Part shown: positions 33,728-42,997 of the stretch, one piece after another
How the letters are laid out: every line of letters begins with the position of its first letter
Position numbering within the stretch: the first letter of the stretch is position 1
Source of the DNA: Streptomyces sp. NBC_00433
GTDB taxonomy: Bacteria > Actinomycetota > Actinomycetes > Streptomycetales > Streptomycetaceae
Direction: 5' to 3'
DNA length: 64,000 bases
Assembly: GCA_036015235.1 (NCBI GenBank)
Contig: CP107926.1
Coordinates: 6,571,501-6,635,500, forward strand
Position numbers and translations under genes: made by a program
Notes under the pieces: model-generated
Seen by the model: only the letters and a program-made list of their open reading frames with translations
The model's database searches: none
Told to the model about the DNA's origin: nothing

Positions 33728-35491
33728 ATGACCAGCCCCAACAGCGTCGGCCGTGCCACGCCCATCACCGCCGCGACCGTCGCCCAGCGCGCGACCGCGA
33801 TGCCGATCCACAAGTACGGCCGGTACGAGCAGGTGGACATCGCCGACCGCACCTGGCCCGACGCGCGCGTCACCAAGGCGCCGCGCTGGCTGTCCACCGA
33901 CCTGCGGGACGGCAACCAGGCGCTGATCGACCCGATGTCGCCGGCCCGCAAGCGGGAGATGTTCGACCTGCTGGTGCGGATGGGCTACAAGGAGATCGAG
34001 GTCGGCTTCCCGGCCTCCGGCCAGACCGACTTCGACTTCGTGCGCTCCATCATCGAGCAGGACGCGATCCCGCAGGACGTGACGATCTCCGTTCTGACGC
34101 AGGCCCGCGAGGAGCTGATCGAGCGCACCGTCGAGGCGCTGCGCGGCGCCCCCCGGGCCACCGTGCACCTCTACAACGCCACCGCGCCGGTCTTCCGCCG
34201 GGTGGTCTTCCGCGGCACCCGCGACGAGGTCAGGCAGATCGCGGTGGACGGCACCCGGCTGGTCATGGAGTACGCCGACAAGCTGCTGGGCGACGAGACG
34301 GTCTTCGGCTACCAGTACAGCCCGGAGATCTTCACCGACACCGAGCTGGACTTCGCCCTGGAGGTCTGCGAGGGCGTCATGGACGTCTGGCAGCCCGAGG
34401 AGGGCCGCGAGATCATCCTCAACCTGCCCGCGACCGTCGAGCGCTCCACCCCGTCCACGCACGCCGACCGCTTCGAGTGGATGTCGCGCAACCTGTCGCG
34501 GCGCGCGTACGTATGCCTGTCGGTCCACCCGCACAACGACCGCGGCACCGCGGTGGCCGCCGCCGAGCTGGCGCTGATGGCCGGCGCCGACCGCATCGAG
34601 GGCTGCCTGTTCGGGCAGGGCGAGCGCACCGGCAACGTGGACCTGGTCACGCTGGGCATGAACCTGTTCAGCCAGGGCGTCGACCCGCAGATCGACTTCT
34701 CGCAGATCGACGAGATCCGCCGCACCGCCGAATACTGCAACCAGATGGAGGTCCACCCGCGCCACCCCTACGCGGGCGACCTCGTCTACACCTCCTTCTC
34801 CGGCTCCCACCAGGACGCCATCAAGAAGGGCTTCGAGGCGATGGAGGCCACGGCGGCCGCCGCCGGGAAGACCGTGGACGACATCGAGTGGGCGGTCCCC
34901 TACCTGCCCATCGACCCCAAGGACGTCGGCCGCTCCTACGAGGCCGTGATCCGGGTCAACTCGCAGTCCGGCAAGGGCGGTGTCGCCTACGTGCTGAAGA
35001 ACGGGCACAAGCTGGACCTGCCGCGGCGGATGCAGATCGAGTTCTCGAAGATCATCCAGACCAAGACCGACGCCGAGGGCGGCGAGGTCACCCCGGCGCA
35101 GATCTGGTCGGTCTTCCAGGACGAGTACCTGCCCACCCCGGACAACCCGTGGGGCCGCATCGCGCTGCGATCGGCGCAGGCGTCGACATCGAGCGACGGC
35201 ACCGACGCCCTGACAGTGGAGGCCGTCGTGGACGGTGTGCCGACGGTGCTCAGCGGCAGCGGCAACGGCCCGATCTCGGCCTTCTTCGACGCGCTGGCGA
35301 AGATCGGCGTGGACGCCAGGCTGCTGGACTACAGCGAGCACACCATGAGCGAGGGAGCGTCCGCGCAGGCCGCCTCCTACATCGAGTGCGCCATCGGCGG
35401 CCGGGTCCTGTGGGGCATCGGCATCGACCCCAACACCACCCGCGCCGCCCTCCAGGCGGTCGTCTCCGCGGTCAACCGCGCGGACCGCTGA
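33728..35491 (+). CDS. leuA: 2-isopropylmalate synthase
   Basis: First committed step of leucine synthesis: acetyl-CoA plus 2-oxoisovalerate give 2-isopropylmalate. The 587-residue protein is the long actinobacterial form. It has the catalytic domain start LSTDLRDGNQALIDPMSPAR (metal Asp in RDGNQ), EVGFPASGQTDFDF, metal-site HPHNDRGTA and GCLFGQGERTGNVDL. The C-terminal regulatory domain (about 450-580) binds leucine for feedback inhibition (VDGVPTVLSGSGNGPISAFF). ATG 33728 follows GAGGAG. A leucine leader peptide lies upstream and a hairpin at 35521-35553 follows. Confidence 0.97.
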   Translation: MTSPNSVGRATPITAATVAQRATAMPIHKYGRYEQVDIADRTWPDARVTKAPRWLSTDLRDGNQALIDPMSPARKREMFDLLVRMGYKEIEVGFPASGQTDFDFVRSIIEQDAIPQDVTISVLTQAREELIERTVEALRGAPRATVHLYNATAPVFRRVVFRGTRDEVRQIAVDGTRLVMEYADKLLGDETVFGYQYSPEIFTDTELDFALEVCEGVMDVWQPEEGREIILNLPATVERSTPSTHADRFEWMSRNLSRRAYVCLSVHPHNDRGTAVAAAELALMAGADRIEGCLFGQGERTGNVDLVTLGMNLFSQGVDPQIDFSQIDEIRRTAEYCNQMEVHPRHPYAGDLVYTSFSGSHQDAIKKGFEAMEATAAAAGKTVDDIEWAVPYLPIDPKDVGRSYEAVIRVNSQSGKGGVAYVLKNGHKLDLPRRMQIEFSKIIQTKTDAEGGEVTPAQIWSVFQDEYLPTPDNPWGRIALRSAQASTSSDGTDALTVEAVVDGVPTVLSGSGNGPISAFFDALAKIGVDARLLDYSEHTMSEGASAQAASYIECAIGGRVLWGIGIDPNTTRAALQAVVSAVNRADR

Positions 35492-35520
35492 GCGGGCAAA
35501 ACGGTACGAATCTCCCCACG

Positions 35521-35553
35521 CGTACGGGGGTGGCGGTGAATTCCCCCCGTACG
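35521..35553. terminator. Hairpin downstream of leuA
   Basis: CGTACGGGGG (35521-35530) and CCCCCGTACG (35544-35553) form a perfect 10-bp stem with a 13-nt loop, 30 bp after the leuA stop. It is a probable terminator. Confidence 0.65.
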
Positions 35554-35573
35554 CGGTACTGACTGCACCTCGC

Positions 35574-35590
35574 TGATGTGGCTAACATCA
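35574..35590. promoter_or_regulatory. Palindrome upstream of the TerB-like gene
   Basis: TGATGT (35574-35579) and ACATCA (35585-35590) flank five bases, about 90 bp before the TerB-like gene. It may be an operator or part of its promoter (CTAACAT could serve as a -10). Confidence 0.35.
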
Positions 35591-35679
35591 CGGCGTACGG
35601 CACCGTTGCCGGGGCGTCTTCGCGCGCGTACGGGCCGATGCGGGTACGTACCGGGACGAAGACGGCCGGAGGGTGCAGC

Positions 35680-36390
35680 GTGACGAAGCTGGGGCTGTGT
35701 ATCTGGGGTGTGCGAACGTCCTGGCACACCGAGGACGACGGTGAGTTCTTCTGCCCCGACTGCGGCGGCGACCGCAGCTACCACCGCAGAACGGGCACCC
35801 GCAAGCTCACCGTGCTCAATGTGCCGCTGCTCAGCCGCGGCACCGCCGGCTCGGTGATCGAGTGCGCCGCCTGCCACCGCCAGTACGGCTCGCAGGTGCT
35901 GCTCTGCCCCACCACCACCCGCTTCTCCGCGATGCTGCGCGACGCCGTCCACACCATCGCGCTCGCCGTGCTCACCGCGGGCGGCTCCGCCGGCCGCCCG
36001 GCCCGCGAGGCGGCCGTCGGCGCGGTCCGCTCGGCCGGCTTCAGCGACTGCACAGAGGACCAGCTGCTCGGCCTGCTCGCCGCGATCGTCGCCGACGAGG
36101 GCCGCTACACGGCCTCCCAGGAACTGGGCCACCACTCCTTCGCGGACTGCGTGGACGGCTGCGGCAGCTGGCTGTCGATCGAGCTGCACGAGGCGCTGGA
36201 GCCGCTCGCCGACCACCTCGCCCAGCAGGGCCGCGAGCGGGTGCTGCTCCAGGGCGCCCACATCGCGCTGGCCGACGGCCCCTACCTGCCGGCCGAGCGC
36301 GAGGTCCTCGAAGCGGTGGGCCGCTGCCTGTCGCTGCACACCGACGACATCGACCGGCTGCTCGCCGCCGCGGCGGCCACCGCGAGCTGA
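35680..36390 (+). CDS. TerB-like protein with an N-terminal zinc ribbon
   Basis: A 236-residue protein from GTG 35680 (GGAGGG six bases upstream). The N-terminus has CxxC pairs (FFCPDCGGDRSYHRR and VIECAACHRQYGS) that form a zinc ribbon. The C-terminal part (about 90-230) is a TerB-like helical domain with acidic pairs (TEDQLLGLLAAIVADEGRYT; LQGAHIALADGPYLPAEREV). TerB-family proteins are named for tellurite resistance but are mostly linked to stress and metal sensing. The longer upstream frame to 35578 is rejected because it crosses the promoter palindrome. It follows leuA, as I recall for Streptomyces. Confidence 0.82.
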   Translation: MTKLGLCIWGVRTSWHTEDDGEFFCPDCGGDRSYHRRTGTRKLTVLNVPLLSRGTAGSVIECAACHRQYGSQVLLCPTTTRFSAMLRDAVHTIALAVLTAGGSAGRPAREAAVGAVRSAGFSDCTEDQLLGLLAAIVADEGRYTASQELGHHSFADCVDGCGSWLSIELHEALEPLADHLAQQGRERVLLQGAHIALADGPYLPAEREVLEAVGRCLSLHTDDIDRLLAAAAATAS

Positions 36391-36601
36391 CCGGGAGTCA
36401 AGGGCCGGGGGCGGCCTGAGCGCCGTCCGGCCGCTGTCCGGCCAGTGACGCTACGGGGACGGCCGGTGGGCCGGGACCCGCCGCGGGCGGGCGGGCACTC
36501 CGAACGGATACTCCACGGGGAGTAACGGGCGCCCTCGGCAGTCCCACGGAGTAGCGCCGGTTCGATCGTGAGCCCGACGACTCGCGGCCCCCGCGACGGG
36601 A

Positions 36602-36623
36602 CGCTGGTGGAGTGACACCAGCG
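36602..36623. promoter_or_regulatory. Palindromic operator candidate before the MMPL gene
   Basis: CGCTGGTG (36602-36609) and CACCAGCG (36616-36623) flank six bases, ending 20 bp before the start codon. It is a plausible site for a regulator of the exporter. No gene was found between 36391 and 36643. Confidence 0.45.
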
Positions 36624-36643
36624 AATCCCGAGGGGAACCCACG

Positions 36644-38773
36644 ATGAGGGCCACCGGCACCACCGCGGACACCGCCGCGAGCACGCGCACGAGCGCGGAC
36701 ACCGCACGACGCAGGCTGCCCTGGGCGATGATCGGCCTGTGGATAGTGGTCCTCGCCGTCTCCGGGGTCTTCGCGGGCAAGCTCAACGGGGTCAAGCACG
36801 ACGACGCCGTCGACTACCTGCCGGCCAGCGCCCAGTCCACCCAGGTCGCCAAGATCCAGAAGGACATGTCGGGCGGCAGCTCCACCGACCTGGTGCTCGT
36901 CTACGACCGGGCCGGCGGCCTGACCGCCGCCGACCGCGCCGCCGCCGACCGGCAGACCGCGGCCCTGGAGAAGGCCTACCCGGTGGTGGGCGCCGCGCCC
37001 GCCGCGGTCGCCTCGAAGGACGGCCGCACCCTGATCGTGCCGGTCTCCCTCGCCGAGAGCGCGGGCAAGCCGCAGGACGTCGTCAAGGCCGTCCGCGACC
37101 GGCTCGCCGCCGACCGCCCCGCCGGGCTGACGATCGACGTCGGCGGCCAGGGCGCCGCACAGGGCGACGCCAAGGAGGTCTTCGCCAGCATCGACGGCAC
37201 CCTGCTGATGTCCACCGCGGGCGTCGTCGCGCTGCTGCTGATCCTCACCTACCGCAGCCCCTTCCTGTGGCTGGTGCCGCTGGGCGTCGTCGGCGTCGCC
37301 GCGGGCACCGCGATGGCCCTGGTCTACGGCATGGTGGAGGCCTTCGGGCTGACCGTGTCCGACATGAGCTCCTCGGTGATGACCGTGCTGATCTTCGGCG
37401 CGGGCACGGACTACGCGCTGCTGCTGATCTCCCGCTACCGCGACGAGCTGCGCCGCGTCCCCGAGCCCTACGAGGCGATGCGCGCCGCCCTGCGCGGCGT
37501 CGGCCCCGCCGTGCTCACCTCCGCCGCCACCGTCGTCGCCGGGCTGCTCTGCCTGCTCGCCGCCGACCTCAACAGCAGCCGGGGCCTCGGCCCGGTCGGC
37601 GCGGTCGGCATCGTCTGCTCGCTCGCCGCCATGACGACACTGCTGCCCGCCGTGCTCGTCCTGCTCGGGCGCCGGGTCTTCTGGCCGCTGATCCCCGCCC
37701 ACGGCAGCGAGTCCCGCGCGGGCCGCGGCGTCTACCACCGGCTCGGCACCTTCGTGGTGCGCCGGCCCGTCGCCGTGCTCGCCGCCTCCGCCGTCGCCGT
37801 CGGCGCGCTCGCCCTGGGCATCGGCAACCTCCCCGGCGCCCTGCACCAGGACGACACCTTCACCAGCGCGCCCGAGTCGGTCACCGCCGACCACATCCTG
37901 CACCGCGCCTTCCCCGAGCGCAGCACCCAGGCGATCACCGTGGTCGTGCCGACCGGCCGCGCGGCCGCCGCGAAGGCCGCCGTCAGCGCCACCACCGGGG
38001 TCGCGGGCGCCGACACCGGGCGGTCCGGCGGCGGCTGGACCGAAATCTCCGCCTACCCGGCCGCCGGGCCCGACACCGCGGGGGAGAAGGACACGATCAA
38101 GAGGCTGCGGATCACCACCGCCGCCGACCACGGCCTCGTCGGCGGAGCCGGCGCCCAGCGGATGGACACCGCGAGCACCTCCTCGCGGGACAGCGCCCTG
38201 GTCATCCCGCTGGTCCTGGCCGCCGTCTTCCTGCTGCTGGCCGCCCTGCTGCGCAGCCTCGTCGCCCCGCTGCTGCTCACCGCGGCCATGGTCGGCGTCT
38301 GGGGCGCCGCCCTCGGCATCGGCGGGCTCATCTTCGGCCCCGTCCTCGGCTTCCACGGCGTCGACCCCGGGCTGCCGCTGCTCAGCTTCGTCTTCCTGGT
38401 CGCCCTCGGCGTCGACTACGGCATCTTCCTGATGCACCGCATGCGCGAGGAGTCCCGGGCCGGCGCCGGTCCGCGGCGCGCGACGGTGGCCGCGCTGGAG
38501 TCCACCGGCGGCGTCATCGCCTCCGCCGGCATCGTCCTCGCCGCCACCTTCACGGTCCTCGCGTCCCTCCCCCTGGTGATGATGGTCGAGATGGGCCTCG
38601 TCATCGCCCTCGGCGTCCTCCTCGACACCTTCGTCGTCCGCACCTTCCTCGTGCCCGCCGCCACGGCCCTGCTGGGCCACCGCGTCTGGTGGCCCGGCAG
38701 GCCGGCCGCCGGGGCCGGCGTGGCGGGAGCCGCGGCTCCCGCCCGCGAGTCCACCCCGGTGGGCGCCGCATAG
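36644..38773 (+). CDS. MMPL/RND-family membrane exporter
   Basis: A 709-residue RND-superfamily transporter of the actinobacterial MMPL type, exporting lipids, siderophores or drugs with proton motive force. Two homologous halves are seen, each with a first helix (WAMIGLWIVVLAVSGVFAG; VVRRPVAVLAASAVAVGALA), an extracytoplasmic loop and a five-helix bundle. Signature segments are VLIFGAGTDYALLLISRYRDELRR in the first half and FVFLVALGVDYGIFLMHRMREES in the second; the Asp residues of GTDY and GVDY are the proton relay. GAGGGG precedes the ATG. The downstream two-component system may regulate it. Confidence 0.93.
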   Translation: MRATGTTADTAASTRTSADTARRRLPWAMIGLWIVVLAVSGVFAGKLNGVKHDDAVDYLPASAQSTQVAKIQKDMSGGSSTDLVLVYDRAGGLTAADRAAADRQTAALEKAYPVVGAAPAAVASKDGRTLIVPVSLAESAGKPQDVVKAVRDRLAADRPAGLTIDVGGQGAAQGDAKEVFASIDGTLLMSTAGVVALLLILTYRSPFLWLVPLGVVGVAAGTAMALVYGMVEAFGLTVSDMSSSVMTVLIFGAGTDYALLLISRYRDELRRVPEPYEAMRAALRGVGPAVLTSAATVVAGLLCLLAADLNSSRGLGPVGAVGIVCSLAAMTTLLPAVLVLLGRRVFWPLIPAHGSESRAGRGVYHRLGTFVVRRPVAVLAASAVAVGALALGIGNLPGALHQDDTFTSAPESVTADHILHRAFPERSTQAITVVVPTGRAAAAKAAVSATTGVAGADTGRSGGGWTEISAYPAAGPDTAGEKDTIKRLRITTAADHGLVGGAGAQRMDTASTSSRDSALVIPLVLAAVFLLLAALLRSLVAPLLLTAAMVGVWGAALGIGGLIFGPVLGFHGVDPGLPLLSFVFLVALGVDYGIFLMHRMREESRAGAGPRRATVAALESTGGVIASAGIVLAATFTVLASLPLVMMVEMGLVIALGVLLDTFVVRTFLVPAATALLGHRVWWPGRPAAGAGVAGAAAPARESTPVGAA

Positions 38774-38846
38774 GGGCGCGGCGAACCGCGCGCGACCACC
38801 CGGCGGCCGGTGGCCCGGATGCGGCAGCGACAGCCCCCTGCGGACG
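38773..38846 (+). repeat. Diverged copy of the dispersed intergenic repeat
   Basis: GGGGCGCGGCGAACCGCGCG (38773-38792) is the dispersed core with two or three changes. It is followed by ACCACCCGGCGGCCGGTGGCCC and a CAGCCCCCTGCGGACGG tail that other copies also carry. It starts on the last base of the MMPL stop codon. The rest of the gap up to 39022 shows no gene. Confidence 0.6.
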
Positions 38847-39022
38847 GCGGCGAGATGCACTCCGCAGGCGGACCGGCCGCTCCGTTCGCCCCCAGGGCCG
38901 CCCGGTGGCGCCCCCGGCAGCAGGGGGGCCGCACGACGCCCGCGCCCCGGGGGAGGGTCACCTCGCCAGGGGAATGCGGGCGGAACCGCCCTACCGTGCA
39001 GGACATCGCGGAAGATGGAGCC

Positions 39023-40345
39023 GTGCGTAGACGCCCCCCGCCCGGCCGCGCAGCGGCAGACACCGAGACCCCGCGGGTCTCGTACACAGACGTGGCCCTC
39101 GCGGCAGCGGTCTTCCTGGTCCAGGCGACCCTGGCGCTCGCGCTGCCCGAGGCGGCGCGAAGCCACCGCCCCGACGCCCTCGGCTGGATATGGCTGGCGA
39201 CCAGCGCCGCCGTGCTGACCTGGCGGCGCCGCGCGCCGATGTGGTGCCTGCTCGGCATGGTCGTGGTGGTGGCGCCCTACCACTACATGGAGAACATCCA
39301 GGAAGCCCCGCTGCTGTCCGCGATGGTCGCGTTGTATTCGGTGGCGGTCGCGGGGCCGCCGGCCAGGACCTTCCTGGTGGTGCCGACCGTGGTGGGCACG
39401 ATGGCCACCGTGATGTCGGCGATGGGCAAGCCCACCGCGGGCGCCCAGATGCTGCAGGGCGCCGGGTGGATAGTGGCGGTCGCGGTGGCCGGCGAGGTCG
39501 TGCGGATGCACCGCAACTACATCGCCGCGATCATGGAGCGCGCCGAGCGGGCCGAGCGCACCCGGGAGGAGGAGGCGGCGCGGCGGGTCGCCGAGGAGCG
39601 GCTGCGGATCGCCCGCGACCTGCACGACCTGCTGGCGCACAGCATCACCCTGATCGGGGTGCAGACCTCGGTGGCCGCGCACATCCTGCTCGCGGACCCG
39701 GAAAGGCTGGACCGGACCGCGGTGGCGGGGGCGTTGGACAACATCGCGGAGACCTGCCGGGAGGCGCGCTCGGAGCTGCGCACCACGCTGCGGGTGCTGC
39801 GGGCCGACAGCAACGGCCCGCTGCCCGACCTGGCGGGCATCCCCTCGCTGGCCAAGGCCGCCGAGGCGGCCGGGGCCAAGGTCACGTTGGCCCTGGACCC
39901 GGAGCGCGAACCGGTGCCGCCCGCGGTGGGCGCGGCGGCCTACCGGATCATCCAGGAGTCGCTGACCAACGCGGTGCGGCACGCGGGCGGCCCCGACCCG
40001 AAGGTGCGGGTTGCGGTCAGGCACCGGGACGCCGCACTGCACGTGTGCGTCGAGGACGACGGGCCGGCCCCCGTGCGGCCGCCCGACGCGGACCGGCCGG
40101 AGGGCTTCGGGATCGTCGGGATGCGGGAGCGGGCCAGAAGCGTCGGCGGGACGTTCGCCGCGGGCCCGCGGACCGACGGCACGACGGGCTTCTCGGTCAC
40201 CGCGGTCCTGCCCTGCGCCGCCGACCGGCAGGACCGGGCCGACCGGACCGAACGACCCGAACGACCCGACCGGCACGAGCGGCCGGAAAGGGCCCACCGC
40301 CCTGTCGCAGTGCTCAGCGCCGACCACCAGGGGGACCCCAGATGA
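39023..40345 (+). CDS. Sensor histidine kinase (HisKA_3 / NarL-type)
   Basis: Membrane sensor that phosphorylates the adjacent response regulator. The 440-residue protein has four or five N-terminal helices (residues about 20-150, including VALAAAVFLVQATLALALPE). A DHp helix of the HisKA_3 type follows, with phospho-acceptor His201 in IARDLHDLLAHSITLIGVQ, then an HATPase domain with an N-box (IIQESLTNAVRHAGG), DDGPAP and GFGIVGMRERA. The C-terminus is an odd Arg/Pro/Glu repeat tail (DRTERPERPDRHERPERAHR). GTG 39023 is chosen after GGAAGATGGAG. The ATGA overlap with the regulator gene shows one operon. The signal is unknown. Confidence 0.9.
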   Translation: MRRRPPPGRAAADTETPRVSYTDVALAAAVFLVQATLALALPEAARSHRPDALGWIWLATSAAVLTWRRRAPMWCLLGMVVVVAPYHYMENIQEAPLLSAMVALYSVAVAGPPARTFLVVPTVVGTMATVMSAMGKPTAGAQMLQGAGWIVAVAVAGEVVRMHRNYIAAIMERAERAERTREEEAARRVAEERLRIARDLHDLLAHSITLIGVQTSVAAHILLADPERLDRTAVAGALDNIAETCREARSELRTTLRVLRADSNGPLPDLAGIPSLAKAAEAAGAKVTLALDPEREPVPPAVGAAAYRIIQESLTNAVRHAGGPDPKVRVAVRHRDAALHVCVEDDGPAPVRPPDADRPEGFGIVGMRERARSVGGTFAAGPRTDGTTGFSVTAVLPCAADRQDRADRTERPERPDRHERPERAHRPVAVLSADHQGDPR

Positions 40346-41037
40346 CCACACCCGAGCCGATCCGGGTGCTGCTCGCCGACGACCAGACGCTCGTACGTGC
40401 CGCCTTCGCGATGCTGATCGAGTCGGCTCGCGACATGGAGGTGGTCGGCCAGGCGGGCAACGGCCTGGAGGCGGTCGAGCGGGCCCGCAGCTCCCGGGCC
40501 GACGTCATCGTCATGGACATCCGCATGCCGGAGATGGACGGTATCGAGGCCACCCGGCGGATCGCCGCGGACGACGACCTCGCCGGGGTGCGGATCCTGG
40601 TGCTGACCACCTATGACGACGACGAGCACGTGGTGGCGGCACTGCGCGCGGGCGCGTCCGGCTTCATGGTCAAGGACACCAGGCCTGCGGAGCTGCTGGA
40701 CGCGATCCGTACGGTCGCGGCCGGCGACTCGCTGCTGTCGCCCGGTCCGACCGCCCGGCTGATCGCCCGGGTGCTGCGGCTGCCCGACCGCCCGCCGTTC
40801 AGCACCTCCCCCGGCGGGGGCCGGCTGGCCTGCCTGTCGGACCGGGAGCGGGAGGTGCTGACCCTGGTCGCCCGCGGGCTGAACAACGCGGAGGCGGGCG
40901 AGGCACTGGGCCTGAGCCCGCTTACCGCCAAGACCCATGTGAGCCGGATCATGGGCAAGATCGGCGCCCGCGACCGGGCCCAACTGGTCATCGCCGCCTA
41001 CGAGTCCGGCCTGGTGGCACCCGGCACCGAGCGCTGA
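40342..41037 (+). CDS. NarL/LuxR-family response regulator
   Basis: A 231-residue transcription regulator. The receiver domain (1-125) begins IRVLLADDQTLVRAAFAMLI, has phosphorylation site Asp59 in VIVMDIRMPEMDG and the conserved Lys in GFMVKDT. The LuxR-type HTH (about 165-225) reads LSDREREVLTLVARGLNNAE and LSPLTAKTHVSRIMGKIGAR. The start overlaps the kinase stop. Its targets could include the upstream MMPL exporter gene, whose promoter region carries a palindrome, but this is inferred from proximity only. Confidence 0.95.
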   Translation: MTTPEPIRVLLADDQTLVRAAFAMLIESARDMEVVGQAGNGLEAVERARSSRADVIVMDIRMPEMDGIEATRRIAADDDLAGVRILVLTTYDDDEHVVAALRAGASGFMVKDTRPAELLDAIRTVAAGDSLLSPGPTARLIARVLRLPDRPPFSTSPGGGRLACLSDREREVLTLVARGLNNAEAGEALGLSPLTAKTHVSRIMGKIGARDRAQLVIAAYESGLVAPGTER

Positions 41038-41116
41038 GCCGGGAAAGGGCTCGGAAAGGGCCAGAGGCGGACCCGGCAGCGGGCGGGGACCGGCCCGCGG
41101 GGGCGCCGGCGTAGGC

Positions 41117-41122
41117 GAGAAT
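41117..41122 (+). promoter_or_regulatory. -10 element for a leaderless recO transcript
   Basis: GAGAAT ends seven bases before ATG 41130, matching the era arrangement. It supports 41130 over the in-frame ATG at 41121, which overlaps the hexamer. Confidence 0.5.
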
Positions 41123-41129
41123 GGCCCGC

Positions 41130-41900
41130 ATGAGTCTGTTCCGCGACGACGGCATCGTGCTGCGCACCCAGAAGCTGGGTGAGGCGGACCGGATCATCAC
41201 CCTGCTCACCCGGCGGCACGGCAGGGTCCGCGCGGTGGCCAGGGGGGTGCGGCGGACGAAGTCGAAGTTCGGCGCCCGCCTCGAACCCTTCACGCATGTC
41301 GACGTGCAGTTCTTCGTCCGGGGCGGCGAGCTGGTCGGCCGCGGGCTGCCGCTGTGCACCCAGAGCGAGACGATCGCGCCCTACGGCAGTGCGATCGTCG
41401 CCGACTACGACCGCTACACCGCGGGCACCGCGATGCTGGAGACCGCCGAGCGCTTCACCGACCACGAGGGCGAGCCGGCGGTGCAGCAGTATCTGCTGCT
41501 GGTCGGTGCCCTGCGCACGCTCGCCGCCGGCGACCACGACCCGCGGCTGGTCCTCGACGCCTTCCTGCTGCGTTCGCTGGCCGTCAACGGCTACGCGCCC
41601 AGCTTCGACGACTGTGCGAAATGCGGTATGACCGGGCCGAACCGGTTCTTCTCGGTCGGTGCGGGAGGAGTCGTATGCGGCGAGTGCCGTGTACCGGGAA
41701 GCGTCGTACCCTCGCGGGAGGCACTGGAACTCCTCGGGGCGCTGCTCGGCGGCGACTGGGAGACCGCCGACGCCTGCGAGTCGCGGCACTGCCGCGAGGG
41801 CAGCGGGCTGGTCGCGGCCTACCTCCAGTGGCACCTGGAGCGCGGCCTGCGCTCACTGCGGTTCGTCGAGAAGCAGATCGAGAAGCACGTCGAGATGTAG
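41130..41900 (+). CDS. recO: DNA repair protein RecO
   Basis: RecO anneals single strands and loads RecA with RecR in the RecFOR recombination pathway. The 256-residue protein has the N-terminal OB fold (MSLFRDDGIVLRTQKLGEAD; LEPFTHVDVQFFVRGGELVG), a helical centre and a zinc finger with CAKCG and CGECR. The C-terminal helix contains LVAAYLQWHLERGLRSLRF. The start at 41130 gives the standard family N-terminus. It is followed 13 bp later by uppS, and this recO-uppS pairing is conserved in actinobacteria. Confidence 0.96.
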   Translation: MSLFRDDGIVLRTQKLGEADRIITLLTRRHGRVRAVARGVRRTKSKFGARLEPFTHVDVQFFVRGGELVGRGLPLCTQSETIAPYGSAIVADYDRYTAGTAMLETAERFTDHEGEPAVQQYLLLVGALRTLAAGDHDPRLVLDAFLLRSLAVNGYAPSFDDCAKCGMTGPNRFFSVGAGGVVCGECRVPGSVVPSREALELLGALLGGDWETADACESRHCREGSGLVAAYLQWHLERGLRSLRFVEKQIEKHVEM

Positions 41901-41913
41901 GAGAAGTACGACC

Positions 41914-42729
41914 ATGGCACGTCGCGGGATTCTGGGCCGGAACCGGACCTCGTACCGTACGCCCGACCCGCACCCCTCGGGCGCGCAGCCGCCCAAGCTG
42001 CCCGCGGAGCTGGTGCCCAAGCACGTCGCTGTGATCATGGACGGCAACGGCCGCTGGGCCAAGGAGCGCGGGCTGCCCCGCACCGAAGGCCACAAGGTGG
42101 GTGAGGGCGTCGTCCTCGACGTGCTCAAGGGCTGCCTGGAGATCGGCGTCAAGAACCTGTCGCTCTACGCCTTCTCCACCGAGAACTGGCGGCGCTCGCC
42201 CGACGAGGTGCGCTTCCTGATGAACTTCAACCGGGACGTCATCGGCCGGCGCCGGGACGAGATGGACGAGCTGGGCATCCGCATCCGCTGGGTCGGGCGG
42301 ATGCCGAAGATGTGGAAGTCGGTGGTCCAGGAGCTCCAGGTCGCCCAGGAGCAGACCGTCGACAACGACGCGATGACGTTGTACTTCTGCCTGAACTACG
42401 GTGGGCGGGCGGAGATCGCGGACGCCGCGAAGGCGCTGGCGCGGGATGTCGCCGAGGGGCGGCTGGACCCGTCGAAGGTCAACGAGAAGACCTTCGCCAA
42501 GTACCTGTACTACCCGGACATGCCGGACGTCGACCTCTTCCTGCGGCCCAGCGGCGAGCAGCGCACCTCCAACTACCTGCCCTGGCAGAGCAGCTACGCC
42601 GAACTGGTCTTCCAGGACGTCCTGTGGCCCGACTTCGACCGCCGCGACCTGTGGCGTGCCTGCCACGAATTCGCCAGCCGCGACCGCCGCTTCGGCGGCG
42701 CCCTCCCGAACGAGGACGCCGCCTCCTGA
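41914..42729 (+). CDS. uppS: Isoprenyl transferase (undecaprenyl diphosphate synthase)
   Basis: A cis-prenyltransferase that makes the C55 (or related) lipid carrier for cell-wall glycan synthesis. The 271-residue protein shows KHVAVIMDGNGRWAKERGLPRTEGHK (Mg-binding Asp in MDGNGRWA), LSLYAFSTENWRRSPDEV, YFCLNYGGRAEI and the C-terminal PDVDLFLRPSGEQRTSNYLP. An N-terminal extension of about 30 basic residues is common in actinobacteria. AGGAGA is well placed before the ATG. The convergent zur gene is separated by a repeat-rich region that can form a hairpin. Confidence 0.96.
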   Translation: MARRGILGRNRTSYRTPDPHPSGAQPPKLPAELVPKHVAVIMDGNGRWAKERGLPRTEGHKVGEGVVLDVLKGCLEIGVKNLSLYAFSTENWRRSPDEVRFLMNFNRDVIGRRRDEMDELGIRIRWVGRMPKMWKSVVQELQVAQEQTVDNDAMTLYFCLNYGGRAEIADAAKALARDVAEGRLDPSKVNEKTFAKYLYYPDMPDVDLFLRPSGEQRTSNYLPWQSSYAELVFQDVLWPDFDRRDLWRACHEFASRDRRFGGALPNEDAAS

Positions 42730-42779
42730 CCCCGGGCGCGCCCCGGCCGCGTCCCCTATGCGCCGGGCGGCGCCACCCA

Positions 42780-42975
42780 GGGGCGCGGGGCTGTGCCTGA
42801 TGTGCGGCTGGCGCCGCGCGGGCGCTGCCGCGTCGGTGGGTGCCCACCCAGGGGCGCGGGGAACTGCGCGCTCAGCCACTCACCGACCGGTGGTCCGGCA
42901 CGGAAGGAACAGCCCCTTGCGGACGGTGGCGACGTGCAGCCCGTCGACGGCTGGTCGCGCAGTTCCCCGCGCCCC
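42780..42975. repeat. Dispersed-repeat inverted pair between uppS and zur
   Basis: A partial core (GGGGCGCGGGG) lies at 42780-42790, an exact forward core at 42851-42870 and an exact reverse core at 42956-42975. The last two can pair around an 85-nt loop. A CAGCCCCTTGCGGACGGTGG segment inside the loop is shared with the copies near 2.75 and 38.8 kb. Its position between convergent genes suggests a bidirectional terminator. Confidence 0.75.
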
Positions 42976-42997
42976 TGAAAACGCTCGCCCGGGAGGA

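Noticed and set aside
36398..40351. A 1317-codon open frame on the minus strand
   Set aside because: It is antisense to the MMPL and histidine kinase genes, with Gly/Arg/Asp-rich sequence lacking any domain.
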